This document shows positions 36,665-49,115 of a DNA stretch of 64,000 nucleotides, one piece after another. The stretch's first letter is position 1; each line of letters begins with the position of its first letter. The notes beneath the pieces were generated by a model, which searched no databases, was not told the DNA's origin, and worked only from the letters and a program-made list of their open reading frames with translations. The position numbers and the translations under genes are program-made. This stretch comes from Cinclus cinclus (lineage: Eukaryota > Chordata > Aves > Passeriformes > Cinclidae): assembly GCF_963662255.1 (NCBI RefSeq), contig NC_085047.1, positions 49,350,006-49,414,005 on the forward strand, in the 5' to 3' direction.

Positions 36665-37687
36665 CTATAAGACAAAACAATACCTTTGTTTTACATTCTT
36701 GTAATGGTGGGGATTTAATTAGCTCCCTTACACTAATTTTACTGGTGTTAGAGACTGCTACGGCTGTTCTACCAGGTTCATTTTTCACTGATCTTATTTA
36801 CTGCTCTACTTTGCTCAGGAGGGTTTGGTATGTGCACAGAACTCCCATTACTCAGCAATAACATCTTATGGTGACCAATGAACCCCTAACGATGACAATG
36901 TTCAAAAGATTTTCTCAGTTCCATGACCAACCATGCTTGTTTATATCAAAAGCAATGACTTTCTATGAAAGCTAAGTTTTTCATCATCAAAAGGAACAAA
37001 TTGTCACACCAAAGATTTGAAGAATCATCAGGACACACTTGCAGCAGAGTATCTCTTTGTATCTCAGAGTATCAAAGTAGCACTTTGCAGCTCCATACAC
37101 CATGATATCCATGAATGAGACTCTGATAATTTACTTACTTCAAAGAGTACAGTTAGGAATCATATTCAGTAAACACATAATCAAAAACCAGTAACCATGA
37201 GCACAGAAGCACTGTACCAGAGTTTTCATAAATTATGCCACTTTTGAATTTCACATTTTTGGCTGAACATAACCAGGCCTGGCCAAACCTCACCACAGCA
37301 TTTCAAAAGCACACACAAACATCATGTTAAAGTCATCCCTGAAAGAAACAAAATGATCTCATGATCATTTCAACTCTTTGCCACTCCTTCCCTCATTTCA
37401 TACAGTGCCAAAGGCTGTTCTAACAGAGGTCAAGGTATTTACAACCTTTATGCACATCATATGGCAACATCTTCCATTCACATTTGCAACTCTCATATAA
37501 TTATTTTTGGTATTTTGGTCCATTTAAAGCAGTGATGAAGAATTTAGGGAGCTCCTGAGCAGTGTCACAGATGGAAATGCCCTGCAGATTCCCCCAAATT
37601 CCCCAGTTGCTTGCAATCTTCCCTTCAAGGACAGTGTCAGGATTAGCAATAACTAACATGGCAATACACACATTCCAAATATTAAAT

Positions 37688-37756
37688 GAAACAAAACAAA
37701 CAAACAAAACAACAACCAACAAACAAACAAACAAACAAAACAAAACAAAACAAAAC
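37688..37756. repeat. AAAC-rich simple repeat
   Basis: Alternating AAAC and AAAAC units over about 70 bp, with a short CAAC interruption. Confidence 0.93.
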
Positions 37757-39487
37757 CTACTTCCAAATATTTTCTTTCAAGCTCCAACAGATGCCAATAC
37801 ACTAAGTTCAGTATCTGCTGAATTTCTGATATTCTGGGTTTAGAAGGTTATTCTTTATCCTTACTGAAAAACTAGCCATCAGATATTTCCATCCTTATAA
37901 TTGTTCTGTTACCAGCCATAAATAAAACTCTCCAGAAATATTAAACCCTTATGTGCCACCATCTTATACAGTGTGCATGAGCCCCACAGCACTAAGAACA
38001 CTTTTAAAGTGGGCAATCTTTGCAATGCTCTTACCCCTTGAAATTAATTCCAACATAGTCATGACTGTGCAATGACTGTGACTTTTAGGCTTTTCTAAGC
38101 TATGAGCCAGTAATTTCCACAGGCAATGCTATTTGTTGTTTACAGCCTGGTAGACAATTTGTTCTCTCTCCCCCAACAGCATTGCTTATGAGAGACACTG
38201 TAAATTCTTCATCACATACCTACACAATGACATAGTCAACTATATTTGCCTCATAGCCGAGAAGACTGCCCTCTTCTCTTTGATACCTCACCTCGATTTT
38301 TGTTCAGTTCTCATTTTTCACACACTGTGAACAGGTACAGTCTGAGGCATGCTCACATACAGAATTCCACATTTATCAGCAGTCCCTGACAGATGCCCCA
38401 GCCCAGACATCCAAAATGAAGGCGGACAAGATGACACAACAAAGGCGAATCACACGTTCTGTGAGTTGTGATTAATTTTAATTTGTTTATAGCCATACAC
38501 TAAAGATGGGATTTCATATTAAGAAAAACTTTTTTGCTTGAAACTTAAGCCATCATTCACATACTTTCAATAATTTCTCTGCTACAATCAGCTGATTTTT
38601 CAAGGACTTGGTCAACCTGAGGATTATTATCTTTGCAAACCACCTGTTTTATCCCGTTCGTTTTGCAGCGAAGACAAGGGGGACAGTTTCCAATGTCCTA
38701 CTCTGCTCACTCCAAATCCTAGGGGCTGGCCTGGCCATCAGCACAGTGTGGGGCTCAGCACCCAGGGCAGCCACCCAGTCCTGACCCCAGCCTTCATGCT
38801 TGCCCACAAATGCTGCCTTGCTGGCCAAACTCTGCTCTCAGTTACTTGGAGGAACTTCATTGTAGGCAGAATTTGGCTCAGGGGGGTGACAGGTGGGTGT
38901 CACAGAGGGGAGAAGAGGACACTGGTGTCAGAGTACTTGTCTGACCTGGGATGGTAGGGAGGGGAAATTTGCATTTTTAGAAGCAAACAAAGGGAAAAAA
39001 TTACAATTCATTAATTTTTGGGTTTACATTTGCATTCCATCAGTTTTTGCCCTTTGTTATGATTTTTTGGCCTGTTCACTTATTTTTTATTAATCAGTAC
39101 AAAAATATAAATACAAGCTTTATTTTAAACACTTAAAAAAAAAGAAGAAACATAATTCACACCTTTCTCCCTAAATAATATATTACACCACAGAAGGCAG
39201 AGAAACTGCCCAAACCCATGAGATTCTCCAGTCATCCGAGGACACCAAAAGTGACATCAGTAGTTTTTATCCTGCCACCAAGAACTGCTTTCCTCAAAGG
39301 CTTCCAGTGAGTTTTCTCTGTGCCCTCCAACACGGACAGCCACACTGGGATGTTATGACATCCTTGCGCAGCGTGGCCCTCTGAGTGCTGGTCGTGACCA
39401 GGCTGGTGGGACCTCCACTCAGCAGTGACATACATCAATGCAATGCACAACAATTTCACAGAAGAACAGTCTAATTGCCTCATTTCC

Positions 39488-39526
39488 TTTTTTGTTTGTT
39501 TGTTTGTTTGTTTTTTTTTTTTTTTG
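39488..39526. repeat. (GTTT)n followed by a T run
   Basis: Five GTTT units ending in about 17 T. On the gene strand this is an A run followed by CAAA units. Confidence 0.92.
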
Positions 39527-41078
39527 GACCCAAACTCATATTGCCTGGCAACTGGCTGCTACAAATCATCATGCTTCGGCTCCCAAGGCCATAGAAAACT
39601 CATAATGTCCTGTCATCACCGCCCACCTTGCCATCAAATGTCTCCCCACAAAATACCCTAGGAGAAAAGGGATTCTCTATTGTAGCTCTTCTGAAGAATT
39701 GCAAATGCTAAAGAGTGCGCTTGCTCCATTTTTCAACAGTCGCCAACGACTCCACTTGCATTTTAGGCATGTTTTAGGGAAAAAAAGGGAGCCTGATCCC
39801 TTTGCAAGAACACATTGTTTCTGGAAGCCATCATGCTAATAATGAACAAAAGAGTTACTGTATACAAGCAGGCTATAGGTGACATTTCAAGATATAAATG
39901 ATTATTCTTTTCTGTACTCTGACAACTTCCAGGTTATCAATTGTTTTCTAAGCATTTTAGGCTCCGTGAAACTGGCATTATGGGGAAATGCTATTGTTTA
40001 CCGTTTCACACTTGACAAAAGCAATTCCCACGTGAAAGGCAAGTTTAGCCGTGGGACACGGTCTCGATACCTAAAGGAGGAAATAGTCTGGTGAGTTCCC
40101 AAGCGCAAGAAACTGTCATGTTGTCACCCTCTATTTTAAAAGCACAGCCACTTTGTTCCTTTGCTGTAGCTATTTTGGTCATTGTGGTCTGTTTTGTTAT
40201 GGTTTATGTAAATGCTATATAAATGATCAATCATAAATGTAACCAAAAATAATAAAAGCTATGTATTGTAAAAAAATAAAGTTATCAGATCTATTAAAAA
40301 TAGTAACTTCTTCCTTATACAGAATTTATAGCACACAGAAACATCTCATAGCAAAGTCATGACAAAGGAAAAGAAAAGGGGAAATGCTCACAAGGAATTC
40401 TTAGGTCACCCTTAATTGTCCTTCAGCAGTTTTTCTGTTTCTTAATCCCCATAATAAATCCAATTGTCATTTGCATATCAAAAGCAATGAATATTTTTAA
40501 TGGCTTCAATTTTGAATTTGTATTTTAAAAATGTATTAACTAACAGTGCTGGCTAAAACCTTGTCAGTCATGTTAGTGTAACATTCCTCATTTAATAAAA
40601 TAATTACAACATTACAAACTCCTGAATCTTCAGGCCAGAAGCAACACTCACACTTTTATCAGTAGTTTTTTACATTAGTGCAGAACTGACTTTAAAAATT
40701 GACCAACACAGCAACTGGAAGTCTACCTGGATTTATTTGGAGAAACATGGTTCATGTCTGTCAGTTGTAAAATCATCATTATTATAAATGATATGATAGG
40801 TCTGTGCATTATATCAACATTTTTATTTCTTCCCTGCATACTTCTTTTAGAAGATACTTTTTTAAGATTAATGTACTTTAGTGTAGAAAATAATTTCAAA
40901 TAAATAAGTATTAGAACTTGCTCAGCAGGTAATATTTATAAGTCCATCAAGATCAGATTAAAATAAAAAATATGTAGTCCAGTCAATCTCAAACTGAATT
41001 GTGCTCATTCTGCACATTCAAGTTAGCTTATTAAATGTCCATTGTTGACTGAAAACAGCAGTTTTTAAAGTTAATCAG

Positions 41079-41084
41079 TTTATT
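41079..41084 (-). terminator. Candidate intronic poly(A) signal AATAAA for sFLT1
   Basis: TTTATT on the plus strand reads AATAAA on the gene strand. It is the first canonical hexamer after the soluble-isoform stop codon. Use is inferred, not shown. Confidence 0.45.
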
Positions 41085-41418
41085 CAGCTTTGACACTTTT
41101 GATGAGGCCGATATCAAAGCGGAAGAAAAGATTGATCCAAAGTTTTCCTTATTGCTCAGTAGGAGACAGCAAGAGAAAAAATAACGACATGTGAAATGTA
41201 GCACAGGGGATCTTCCAAACCCCAGCTTCCATGTGCCTTTTCAAAGCAGAAAACACCCGTCTGAACTCAACTGGAAGCTCACGCGTTAGGATTTTGTTTG
41301 CTATTCCTCCTATTTCCAACCCATGGGGAAATGAGCACCACCTCAGGGCTTGAAAGGTAGTAACAGTAATAAAAAAATCAAGATGATATGAGACATCTCT
41401 TACTGTTTAATGAGTCCT
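41079..41418 (-). other. FLT1: Candidate 3' UTR of the soluble FLT1 transcript
   Basis: Intron 13 sequence just past the sFLT1 stop. The first AATAAA on this strand is at 41079-41084, about 335 nt after the stop; ATTAAA-type hexamers occur even closer (near 41406-41422). Further AATAAA copies lie at 40822-40827, 40732-40737, 39119-39124 and 39086-39091, so several 3' ends are possible. Which are used cannot be told from sequence. Confidence 0.5.
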
Positions 41419-41804
41419 TTAATGTTTTACATTGCTTTGTGTTGTACAATCATTCCTTGTGCTTTTATATTTGAGGATCCGAGAGTAAACAGCCTTTTTG
41501 TTGCAGTGCTCACCTCTGATTGTAACATCTTTCTTTTGAAGCACTTCTTTCCCCGTGTATATGTTCCTTGCTCGGCAGGCATAGGTGCCTGAGTGTGCCA
41601 GGGAAACGTTTTTGATGGTCAGAGTGAGGGTGATGGAGTACTCCCTGTTGTGAGACTTCTTCGCTTTCGTTTGATTGTTGACTGTCCTAGGTAAAATCCA
41701 AGCAATGTCTTTGTACAGGAATTTGTTGGCTGAACAGGACAATACCAAATTCTCTCCTTCAATGGGCATTTTTTCCAAACTAATATGGAATCCACTCGGT
41801 ACAT
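41419..41804 (-). CDS. FLT1: sFLT1 alternative terminal exon (exon 13 plus intronic 31-residue tail)
   Basis: If the exon 13 donor is not used, the frame continues through the GTGAGC donor for 31 codons, beginning GEHCNKKAVYSR and ending TTQSNVKH, to a TAA at 41419-41421. Mammalian soluble FLT1 (intron-13 form) ends in a tail of the same length; from memory of the human sequence, 28 of 31 residues agree, the changes being two Phe-to-Tyr and one Ser-to-Leu. The product would keep the ligand-binding Ig domains but lack Ig7, the membrane anchor and the kinase, so it would be a secreted VEGF/PlGF decoy. Poly(A) hexamers lie downstream in the intron. That this form is expressed here is inferred from conservation. 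Confidence 0.88.
41514..41804 (-). CDS. FLT1: FLT1 exon 13 (Ig-like domain 6)
   Basis: 291 nt. Acceptor TTTTGACAG, donor CAGAG/GTGAGC; phases 1 in and 1 out. It encodes a complete Ig domain: first cysteine in ENLVLSCSANKF, tryptophan in DIAWILPRTVNN, second cysteine in SGTYACRARN, then KEVLQKKDVTIR. Potential N-glycosylation sites are NNQT and NVS. It is the last exon shared by the membrane-bound and soluble forms: its donor is either spliced to exon 14 or read through into the sFLT1 tail. Confidence 0.96.
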
Positions 41805-44800
41805 CTGTCAAAATCAAGAATGCTTTTTAGTTTATATGAAACTAATGAGCCAAAATTAACACAGCATATAATTTCCCCTTTATCAGGAAGTCTTTAAACT
41901 AATCAATGTTGTCTTCCTGCTCAGGTGTGTAATCCTTCCTTTCATACACTCAGCTTCAGCTATTCTTACAATTTGTCTTGGGGCTATGATACACTGGGCC
42001 TCAGATGTCAGGTGATGTAAACTGAAGTTGATCTTGGAAGTAATGAGTTTGTGTAAGTGTTATGCCAAGTTAAGACAGACTGGGGCAAGGTACCAAAACC
42101 AGAAATATTTAAAGACAGCACAGTGGGACTATGAAAAAGGAGGAATATTCTGATCACAGCACCAGCTTGTGAACTGCATAAGAGAAAAGGAATCTCAAGA
42201 GGGCAGTATAAAAATACTGCATTTCATCATACTTGGCTACACTGTTTTCTTGTTACTCACAAGTATTCAGATAAAGTACATCTATCTCTTAAAGATGCTT
42301 CATATCCTGAGAATTTACAACATCTGTGATCACATACCTGAAATTTCCCTTGGAACAGAGGTGTTTAACCTTCCTGCATTTAAAGCCTACCAGCCACCCA
42401 AGAGGCAAGCAGAAGCAGTACCCTCTGCCCTGGGTGGCCAGCTGTGTGTGGGCAGCACTAGGATGAAGATATTTTGTTTAGGTGGCTAGGCATTATCACA
42501 GAGGAAAGATATTTTCAAGTGAGAGAAACCAAGGACCATTGCACTGACAATTTACTAAGTGAAGACATGGGTTAAGTTTTCACTTCGCAGCAGATGCTTC
42601 AGGCAGGAGCAATTTAGCCAACAATGTAAAAAGTCCTACTTGAAAATGTCCTGCAGTTTCTTCTAATGTCACTTGCAAGCTCCTCCACCTGGGCAGTGGT
42701 GCAGAGCTGTGGTGGTGTCAGCTGCCTCCCAGCTGCCTCCACCTGGGGCTCATCCCTCCAGCGAGGCACTTACACCACTGACCTCAGTGAAAGTAAAAGT
42801 AAGTTCCTGAGAGAAAGCACTTCCAAGTTTTGCTCCTAGAATGCAACCTCTCTCGATTTATTTGTAGCCAGTATTCTGATAAAGTAATTTCCTTATTCTC
42901 GGTCAAGTGACATTGACTGTGGCCATTTTCAATTGTTCTTTCACTACTAATTGCTACAACACTTGGCCGTAAACTTGACTTGAAATCCTAAGAATGGCCT
43001 CTTCTTTTATTAGGGAGACTTATATCTCCTTTTCTTGTTTCTTAGATCATGAACAGCCCAACGCTGACTTCCATTTGGTTCATTCTTACCAGTGTTGCTT
43101 CAGGTTTAATGTCGCTTCAGCAGAAATGTGTAAAAAGTGAATAATATACCACATATACTTCCATTAACCTCTCTCATTGATTGACCAATCCATCAGAAAG
43201 CTTCTCCCTAAATCCTCACAATTGCAAATTGAGCTGCCTTGCCTTGCAGGGGAACCATGAGCATAACCTGCTCACTGCTCTCTGCCTATTGGAAGCCTGG
43301 CATCAACTGTTCCCCCTAACATCCTCTTTTCCACGTCTAGCCCTGAGTGCTAAACAGGGGGTAAATGAGCTCCTGCTAGTCCTGGATTGAAGATTCTCCT
43401 GACAGCAGATGCCACCCAGGGAGAGGCCTGATTTCTGCTGGCTGAACTCATCGTGCCCCTGCAGTGGGAGCAAAGTGTGTGCCTGTCATCAGCTGTAGTT
43501 CAGGTGTGCAGTCCAAAGATCAGCCTAGTGGAGCAGTGACACTAAAATATTAGACTAGGTATTAAAGTCTGGGGGTTAAATTGTGCCACTTACATTCCAC
43601 TGGGATACCACTTTTCTCTCTCTGGCTATAGAAAAGCTATAAGAAAAACCTCAAATTTCCTGAACTCATCTATTAGTGGCTACTATCAGGATCCTGTTTG
43701 ATATGTAAGAGGGTATGGTGTCAGATTCTAATCTCAAGTAAAAACATGTTGACTGGAAGCGCTATTAAGATGAAACACCTTCATACATGGAATACATCAC
43801 ATTTAGCCTCAGCTGCCAAAATGTAAAAATCTACTTGAATATAGATGTTCTGTGTTCTGTGTGTGGGCAAAAGTTCACAATCTATGAGGTGAGGAAACAG
43901 GTTTCTCCAGAGGGCAGTGCAAACCGTCCCTTTAAGATGGGTCAAATTCCAGAGATCCTGGTCCCTCATGCCTAATGATGAAAAGATCCTACATGATCAT
44001 CTTAGGCTTAAATACCTAACTCTAAGATTTAAGTCAGATGAAGTGAACTCTATACTTGATTTTGCTAAAAACCATTAAATTCAGACACACCTAAGAACAA
44101 TCAAATGGGCAACATTTTTAATCTGGATAAGTACTTGGAAAGAAGAAGGTGCTGCCTCTTACTCACAGTACATTTCAAATCGTTCTGATGTGTGTTGGGA
44201 AAGCCTGGGTATGGGTAAGAAATAGTGGTAATTTTTGCTTTTGAAGATGCCAGTACTCAGTAAAAGCTAAGAAGAGCCAAGCAAAACTCTTAACATGAAA
44301 CTGAAGATCCCTGGGGACTGAGGCAAATGAACCATTTTTAGCTTAAAAGAATAGCATGCCAAGAGAATAATGTAGTTATAGTTACAACTACTTTTATGTT
44401 GTCAGGTCTGGAGCTCTTCCTCAATGTACCTTCTGTGAAAACTATTTTCTGAATAAATCTAGGGACAGAAGCAAAATGCACAGGATTCCAAAAGAATCAT
44501 TTGTTTAAAGCCTACGAGCCTCCTAATATATGACACCTCTCACCAATTGTTACAGGCTCAGGCTAGCTAAATAATGCGGCTGGGAATAATGTAGAAGGGT
44601 TTTATTTACTTTAGTGATTTGAAGCTTCCTGTGGAAATAGTTCCCAGGTTTCCTGATGGAAGATTTTGTTTATCTTTGCCAAGCACCATCAGGAATCTCA
44701 AAATAAAATGCTCTTAGTGACATTGGGAAACCAGGGAGATAAGGCAGAGCTGTTCCTGTTTCACCCTCTGTAATTGCAAACACACCCATGGGCCTGCTGT

Positions 44801-47800
44801 GTGCCAGCAAAACAGCCCAAAATATAGGGAAAGGGGCAGGCTGGAGGAAAGGGTACTAATACAATTAAAATTGGCATAAAGGTGTTGTTACAGAGACTGC
44901 TTCCATACCAGTGAGCAGGAGAGCTTCCAGAAATCACCTTTCTACCTTGCTTTTATATGATTTTCACAGCTACTTTTGTGTCCTGAACAATGATTTGCTT
45001 TTAGAGCTAAATCAGTGACAATGCACCAAAAATGCCCTTCGTCTGACAGAAGCCATAGGAAAGCTACTCCAGAGCCCATGATCTTCATGCCATACACCCT
45101 CAGGCACAGTGTATAAAATTATGTATATCACTCTCAAACTTTCTAGGAGAAGATAGGCAGGTTTCACTTTAAGCCCAGAAATAATGATATTTTCAGCAAC
45201 TAAAGAAAGTGCTTGTTCTTCCTAGGTTGCCTCTTTTGTTCTCTCTGATTTCCTTATGTTTACCTTTCTCTGAAGGAGTGAAACTTGTCAATTCCTAACT
45301 AGGGCTGCTGGGACACATTCTGCCTTCTACCACCTTCCTAATGGTTTCTGCCTACAAAAAGAGATCCTCCACAGCACTGCAACTACTTCACCAGAGTACA
45401 TGCATTTTCTCATACCCGGGACAAGGGCTGAGAGAAATTTCCTTCAAGGATAGGGATCTCCCTGTTAAGAACAGGCTTTGTCTCCATCTGCTCTTTGGAG
45501 TGATTTCTGGCATGTCCCTTTTATAGGGGGCAGCAGCTCCATTTCCTACAAGGAATCATCTCGTCCTGCTTAGACATTTCTCTTACTTTTAGACACTTTT
45601 GTGTGGCTCAGGCTGACTTCAAATGGCGCCAGCAGACTCAACAACATAAGATAAACTAGCCCTAAGTTGTCACACAAAACCTGAAGTATTGGTTTTGGAC
45701 TCATCATAAGGAAATACTTTGCAGTGTCCTGTTCACATCCATCAGCATTTAAGGCTCTCAGGTTTTTACTACGTCAGAGCATTTTTCAGTACATTCTGGA
45801 CATGTTTGTTTCTTGATGTGAAACATAGGCTGAACCCAGCCACAGCAGTTTGGTCTCAGCCTGATGGAGGAGAATTATGGTGAGCCTAACTGGATTTTCG
45901 TAGGGACCAAACAACAGTATTGTTTACACTGCTTTCAACCAATGCAAGTGAGTGTCAGGGGATGATCAGGACTTTCTATGTCACACATCTGAAGTGCTCA
46001 GCTCCAGGAACTCATAGGACAAATGCATTTTGACTTCACTACCCTATAAAGAATGCCTGCCACCCATCAAAATGTTAAGAAATTCCAAGCCATAATAAAG
46101 CTGACACTCCTCTTTCTGAACAACAGCCAATATAAGATTCTTCAAAGGAAAGTCATAATATTCTGCATGTTCTCATGCAAGCTTCAGTATCAAGGAGAAG
46201 GATGTCCTTCAATCCTTGGTTAAGATCTGAGAATGCTAGGTCTAAGCAGGAAAACTAACTCTTTCACGTCACAGTACTAAAATATTTGAAACCACCATCA
46301 AAACTTTGAAAGGGAGGTTTGGATACAGTGAATGGGGTCCATCCAAGTATAGCTTCATTTGGTTTCAGCATCTTCCATATTGTGAAAACTGAGGAGTAAG
46401 AGTTAGAGAAGGCCAAATTCAGCATCTTGCACATTGAAAGAGCAGCATTCTCAGTGAATGATTCTCAGTGACTTCTCAAAGTTTCATGTGACGTACCCAC
46501 ACAAAGATGAAACTATCATTGGCGTGTTAATTTATGGAGAGCTATGTGGTGTTCAGCTTTCTGTCCAAACACACAGTGTGAGGATAGGGATGAAAGCAAA
46601 ACTGAGAGCGAGGACAAGAGTCATCTTCAAGGTGGCAAATATTCTTTTCACTTCCATTAATAGAACATGGAGACATTTTTCTTGTTTCTGTACTTTAACA
46701 ACCAACCTGCCTATGTGTCACTTATCTGTTTATAGTTCTCATGCTTCTTACCAATTTTCTGTATTTAGAAATAACTGGCACTTTCTAAATGTGAAAGTGT
46801 GTTATGACATGCAGCTTTAACAGCTGTAGACACCCACAAACAAAGTCTGCCAGGTGAAACTGCACGAGGAGCACGACAGTGGCTACCTCAAAAAGCAATG
46901 TCGACTGCTTGCAATGGTGCCCATCTGCTGGTGTGACAGGGAGTTATGCTGCCTTCTGGCAGCAAAGGCCTGAAATGTTGGTGGGACAGTGCCACAACTT
47001 GTCAGGAGCCCTGACTACTACTCATTGCTACTCTTCTGTGTGGGCAAGAGTGATACCGCAAGCTGGATGGAAGCCAGATGGAATCTGGGTGGATTCAAGG
47101 AAGACTATAAAATCCTGGAGGTGCTAGAGAAAGGTATTGGTGCCCAAGCTAACTTTCCTTCTCTATTATCAGTTGGAGGAAAGAGTGCTCCCCTGGAAGC
47201 ACAAAACCTGTTCATCTGGGTCAACAGACTACTCAGCTGGGAACCAGCTCTGTGGAAAGAGACCTGTGGTGGACAACAAACTCAGCATAAATGAATAGGG
47301 TGTTGCTGTGGCAAAATAAAAGTTAACAGGCTGCTGGGTTGCACCAGCAAGGGCATCACCAGCAGAGCTAAAGAAGTCATTACACTCTACTCAGAAGTTG
47401 TCTGGCCACATCCAGAATGCTCCATTCAGCTTGGGTCTCCTCTGTACAAAAGAGACGTGGAAAGTCTGGAAAGGGTCCAGAGAGGTGCCTCCAAGATGAT
47501 CAAAGGACTGGAAAGCCTGCCATATGAGGAGAGGCTGAGAGAACTGGGTTTGCTCAGCCTTGAGGAAAGGCTGAGGGGAGACTTTATCAACATGTTCCAG
47601 TACTCAGAGGGTGGCTACAAAGAAGCTGGAGACTCCTATTCTACAAGAAGACACATGGAAATTATGAGGGGTAATGGGTACAAGCTACTCCTGAGGAGAT
47701 TCTGATTGGACACAAGAAGAAATTTTTCAAAATGTGGACAATCAGTCACTGGAATAATCTCCTCAGGGAAGTGGTGGATTCTTCAATTTTGGATGCTTTT

Positions 47801-49006
47801 AAGATCCATCTGGACAAGATGCTGTGCTTTCCCCAAGACAGATTGGACCAGATAATCCTTCCAACTTGGTATTCTATGATTCAGCTACTCAGAATATTTT
47901 TAAAATACAGAGTTTGGAAAGGGAAGCATCTTTTGAAGTAGATTTTCCTTTCTTTTTTTACCAGATCGAGTGAGTGTGTGTCTATTCTCTTTTGATATCT
48001 CTCAGAATAGAAATAGAATGAATTTCACTAAAATCACTCATCTGCATTATAAGCACGAGAATGACAACATAAAAACCTAACAGATTATGATTTGGGGATT
48101 AAAGCATCTAAATATTTTAGCCTTTCTGCTTTTTCTCATATTTTTGGATGAATTACATTTCTTTAATGATCTACCCTGAAAATTGCCAACAGCCTTTGTT
48201 TACATAAGTACTACTTTATAAACAAAACAAAACTTTTGACAGAAAACAAAGCCTTTGTAATTGCATGTGCAGAGTTTATGCTGCTGAATCATGCAGCAGT
48301 TATTCCCAAAAACACACTGTGGACTTTCTTCAGTAATTCCTGTAGTAAAACATCAAGTCATTTGTTTGAAAATTCCAAACACATCTCGTAATGCAAAAAT
48401 GACAGAAAGCATACTCATATGTGAAGATAATATGATAGGAATTCTTGGTGCCATGGCACAAATGACATTCCGGGCTTTCTCAGAAGGGGAAACCAAACTC
48501 TGTAGTCTGTACCCTGACACTTTTCCACCTATAAGTTGCCATTGTCCCTGAGATCTGTGAGGGGTACCCCAGTTATCTCTAGCACCATGCAGACACTGGC
48601 ACTGTTCCAGACACCATGTCATGAGATATCCTGGTGGGCAACAGAATGGGGCTGTAGACACTGTCAATGTCACACGTGACACTGGCTTACTGGTGGGTGA
48701 AAATGCACTAAAATGTCATGTATGAAATGACTGCAGAGATGAACCAATATGGGGAATTACTCATTGCTGAATTTGTGAGTAATTTCTGTCATGCCTGATA
48801 CTTGAGGGAGGAATGAGTCATTCACCAATTTGGTGTCTCTTGAAATCCAGACCAGCTGCTGTGAAACCTATCAGCATCAGCCAGAAGCATGGTATGAGCT
48901 TACAAGTGCATTCATTACAGCAATTCTGTGGTATATTAAAGAGCCACAACAGCCTAACAGTTGTAATCAGGAAACATGTTTGACTCTATAGAGGAGTAGA
49001 TCTTAC
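41805..49006 (-). other. FLT1 intron 12 (7.2 kb)
   Basis: GT..AG intron. Contains a roughly 1-kb decayed CR1 element on the plus strand at 46.9-47.9 kb; the rest shows nothing recognisable. Confidence 0.8.
46880..47883 (+). mobile_element. Decayed CR1 LINE: ORF1 esterase piece joined to ORF2 end
   Basis: From 47457 the plus strand reads LERVQRGASKMIKGLESLPY then EERLRELGLLSLEERLRGDF, the end of the CR1 reverse transcriptase; SHWNNLLREVV follows after a frame change. The 3' end CCAACTTGGTATTCTATGAT is CR1-like. Upstream, about 47033-47200, a frame reads VGKSDTA..FKEDYKILE..GAQANFPSLLSV, resembling the esterase-like region of CR1 ORF1. The catalytic core of ORF2 is missing, so the copy appears internally deleted. 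The 5' limit is uncertain. Confidence 0.75.
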
Positions 49007-49115
49007 CTGTTACAATAAAACTGACATTTCTTTCAGATTTTCCCACTTTATTGGATGCCACACAGCTGTAGATTCCTGAGGATTTGACTTCAGCTACAAC
49101 GAGAGTGCTAGCAGT
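49007..49115 (-). CDS. FLT1: FLT1 exon 12 (end of Ig-like domain 5)
   Basis: 109 nt, phase 0 at the start, phase 1 at the end. Acceptor CTTTTGCAG, donor ACAG/GTAAGA. It encodes TASTLVVAEV, then the Ig motif SSGIYSCVASNKVG with the second domain cysteine, then the linker NVSFIVT, which has a potential N-glycosylation site (NVS). Human FLT1 has MASTLVVAD..GIYICIASNKVG here. As I recall it, the human exon has the same length. Confidence 0.95.

Larger units (their letters stand above)
36665..41513 (-). other. FLT1 intron 13 (4.8 kb), regulated soluble-isoform intron
   Basis: When spliced, it joins exon 13 to exon 14. When retained, its first 95 bases extend the frame to the sFLT1 stop and its AATAAA copies can end the transcript. 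It also holds an AAAC-rich stretch at 37688 and a GTTT/T-rich stretch at 39488; no CR1 recognised. Confidence 0.85.

Noticed and set aside
37688..39526. AAAC and GTTT blocks as the ends of one inserted element in intron 13
   Set aside because: They are inverted relative to each other, but the sequence between shows no element, target duplication or coding remnant; treated as independent simple repeats.
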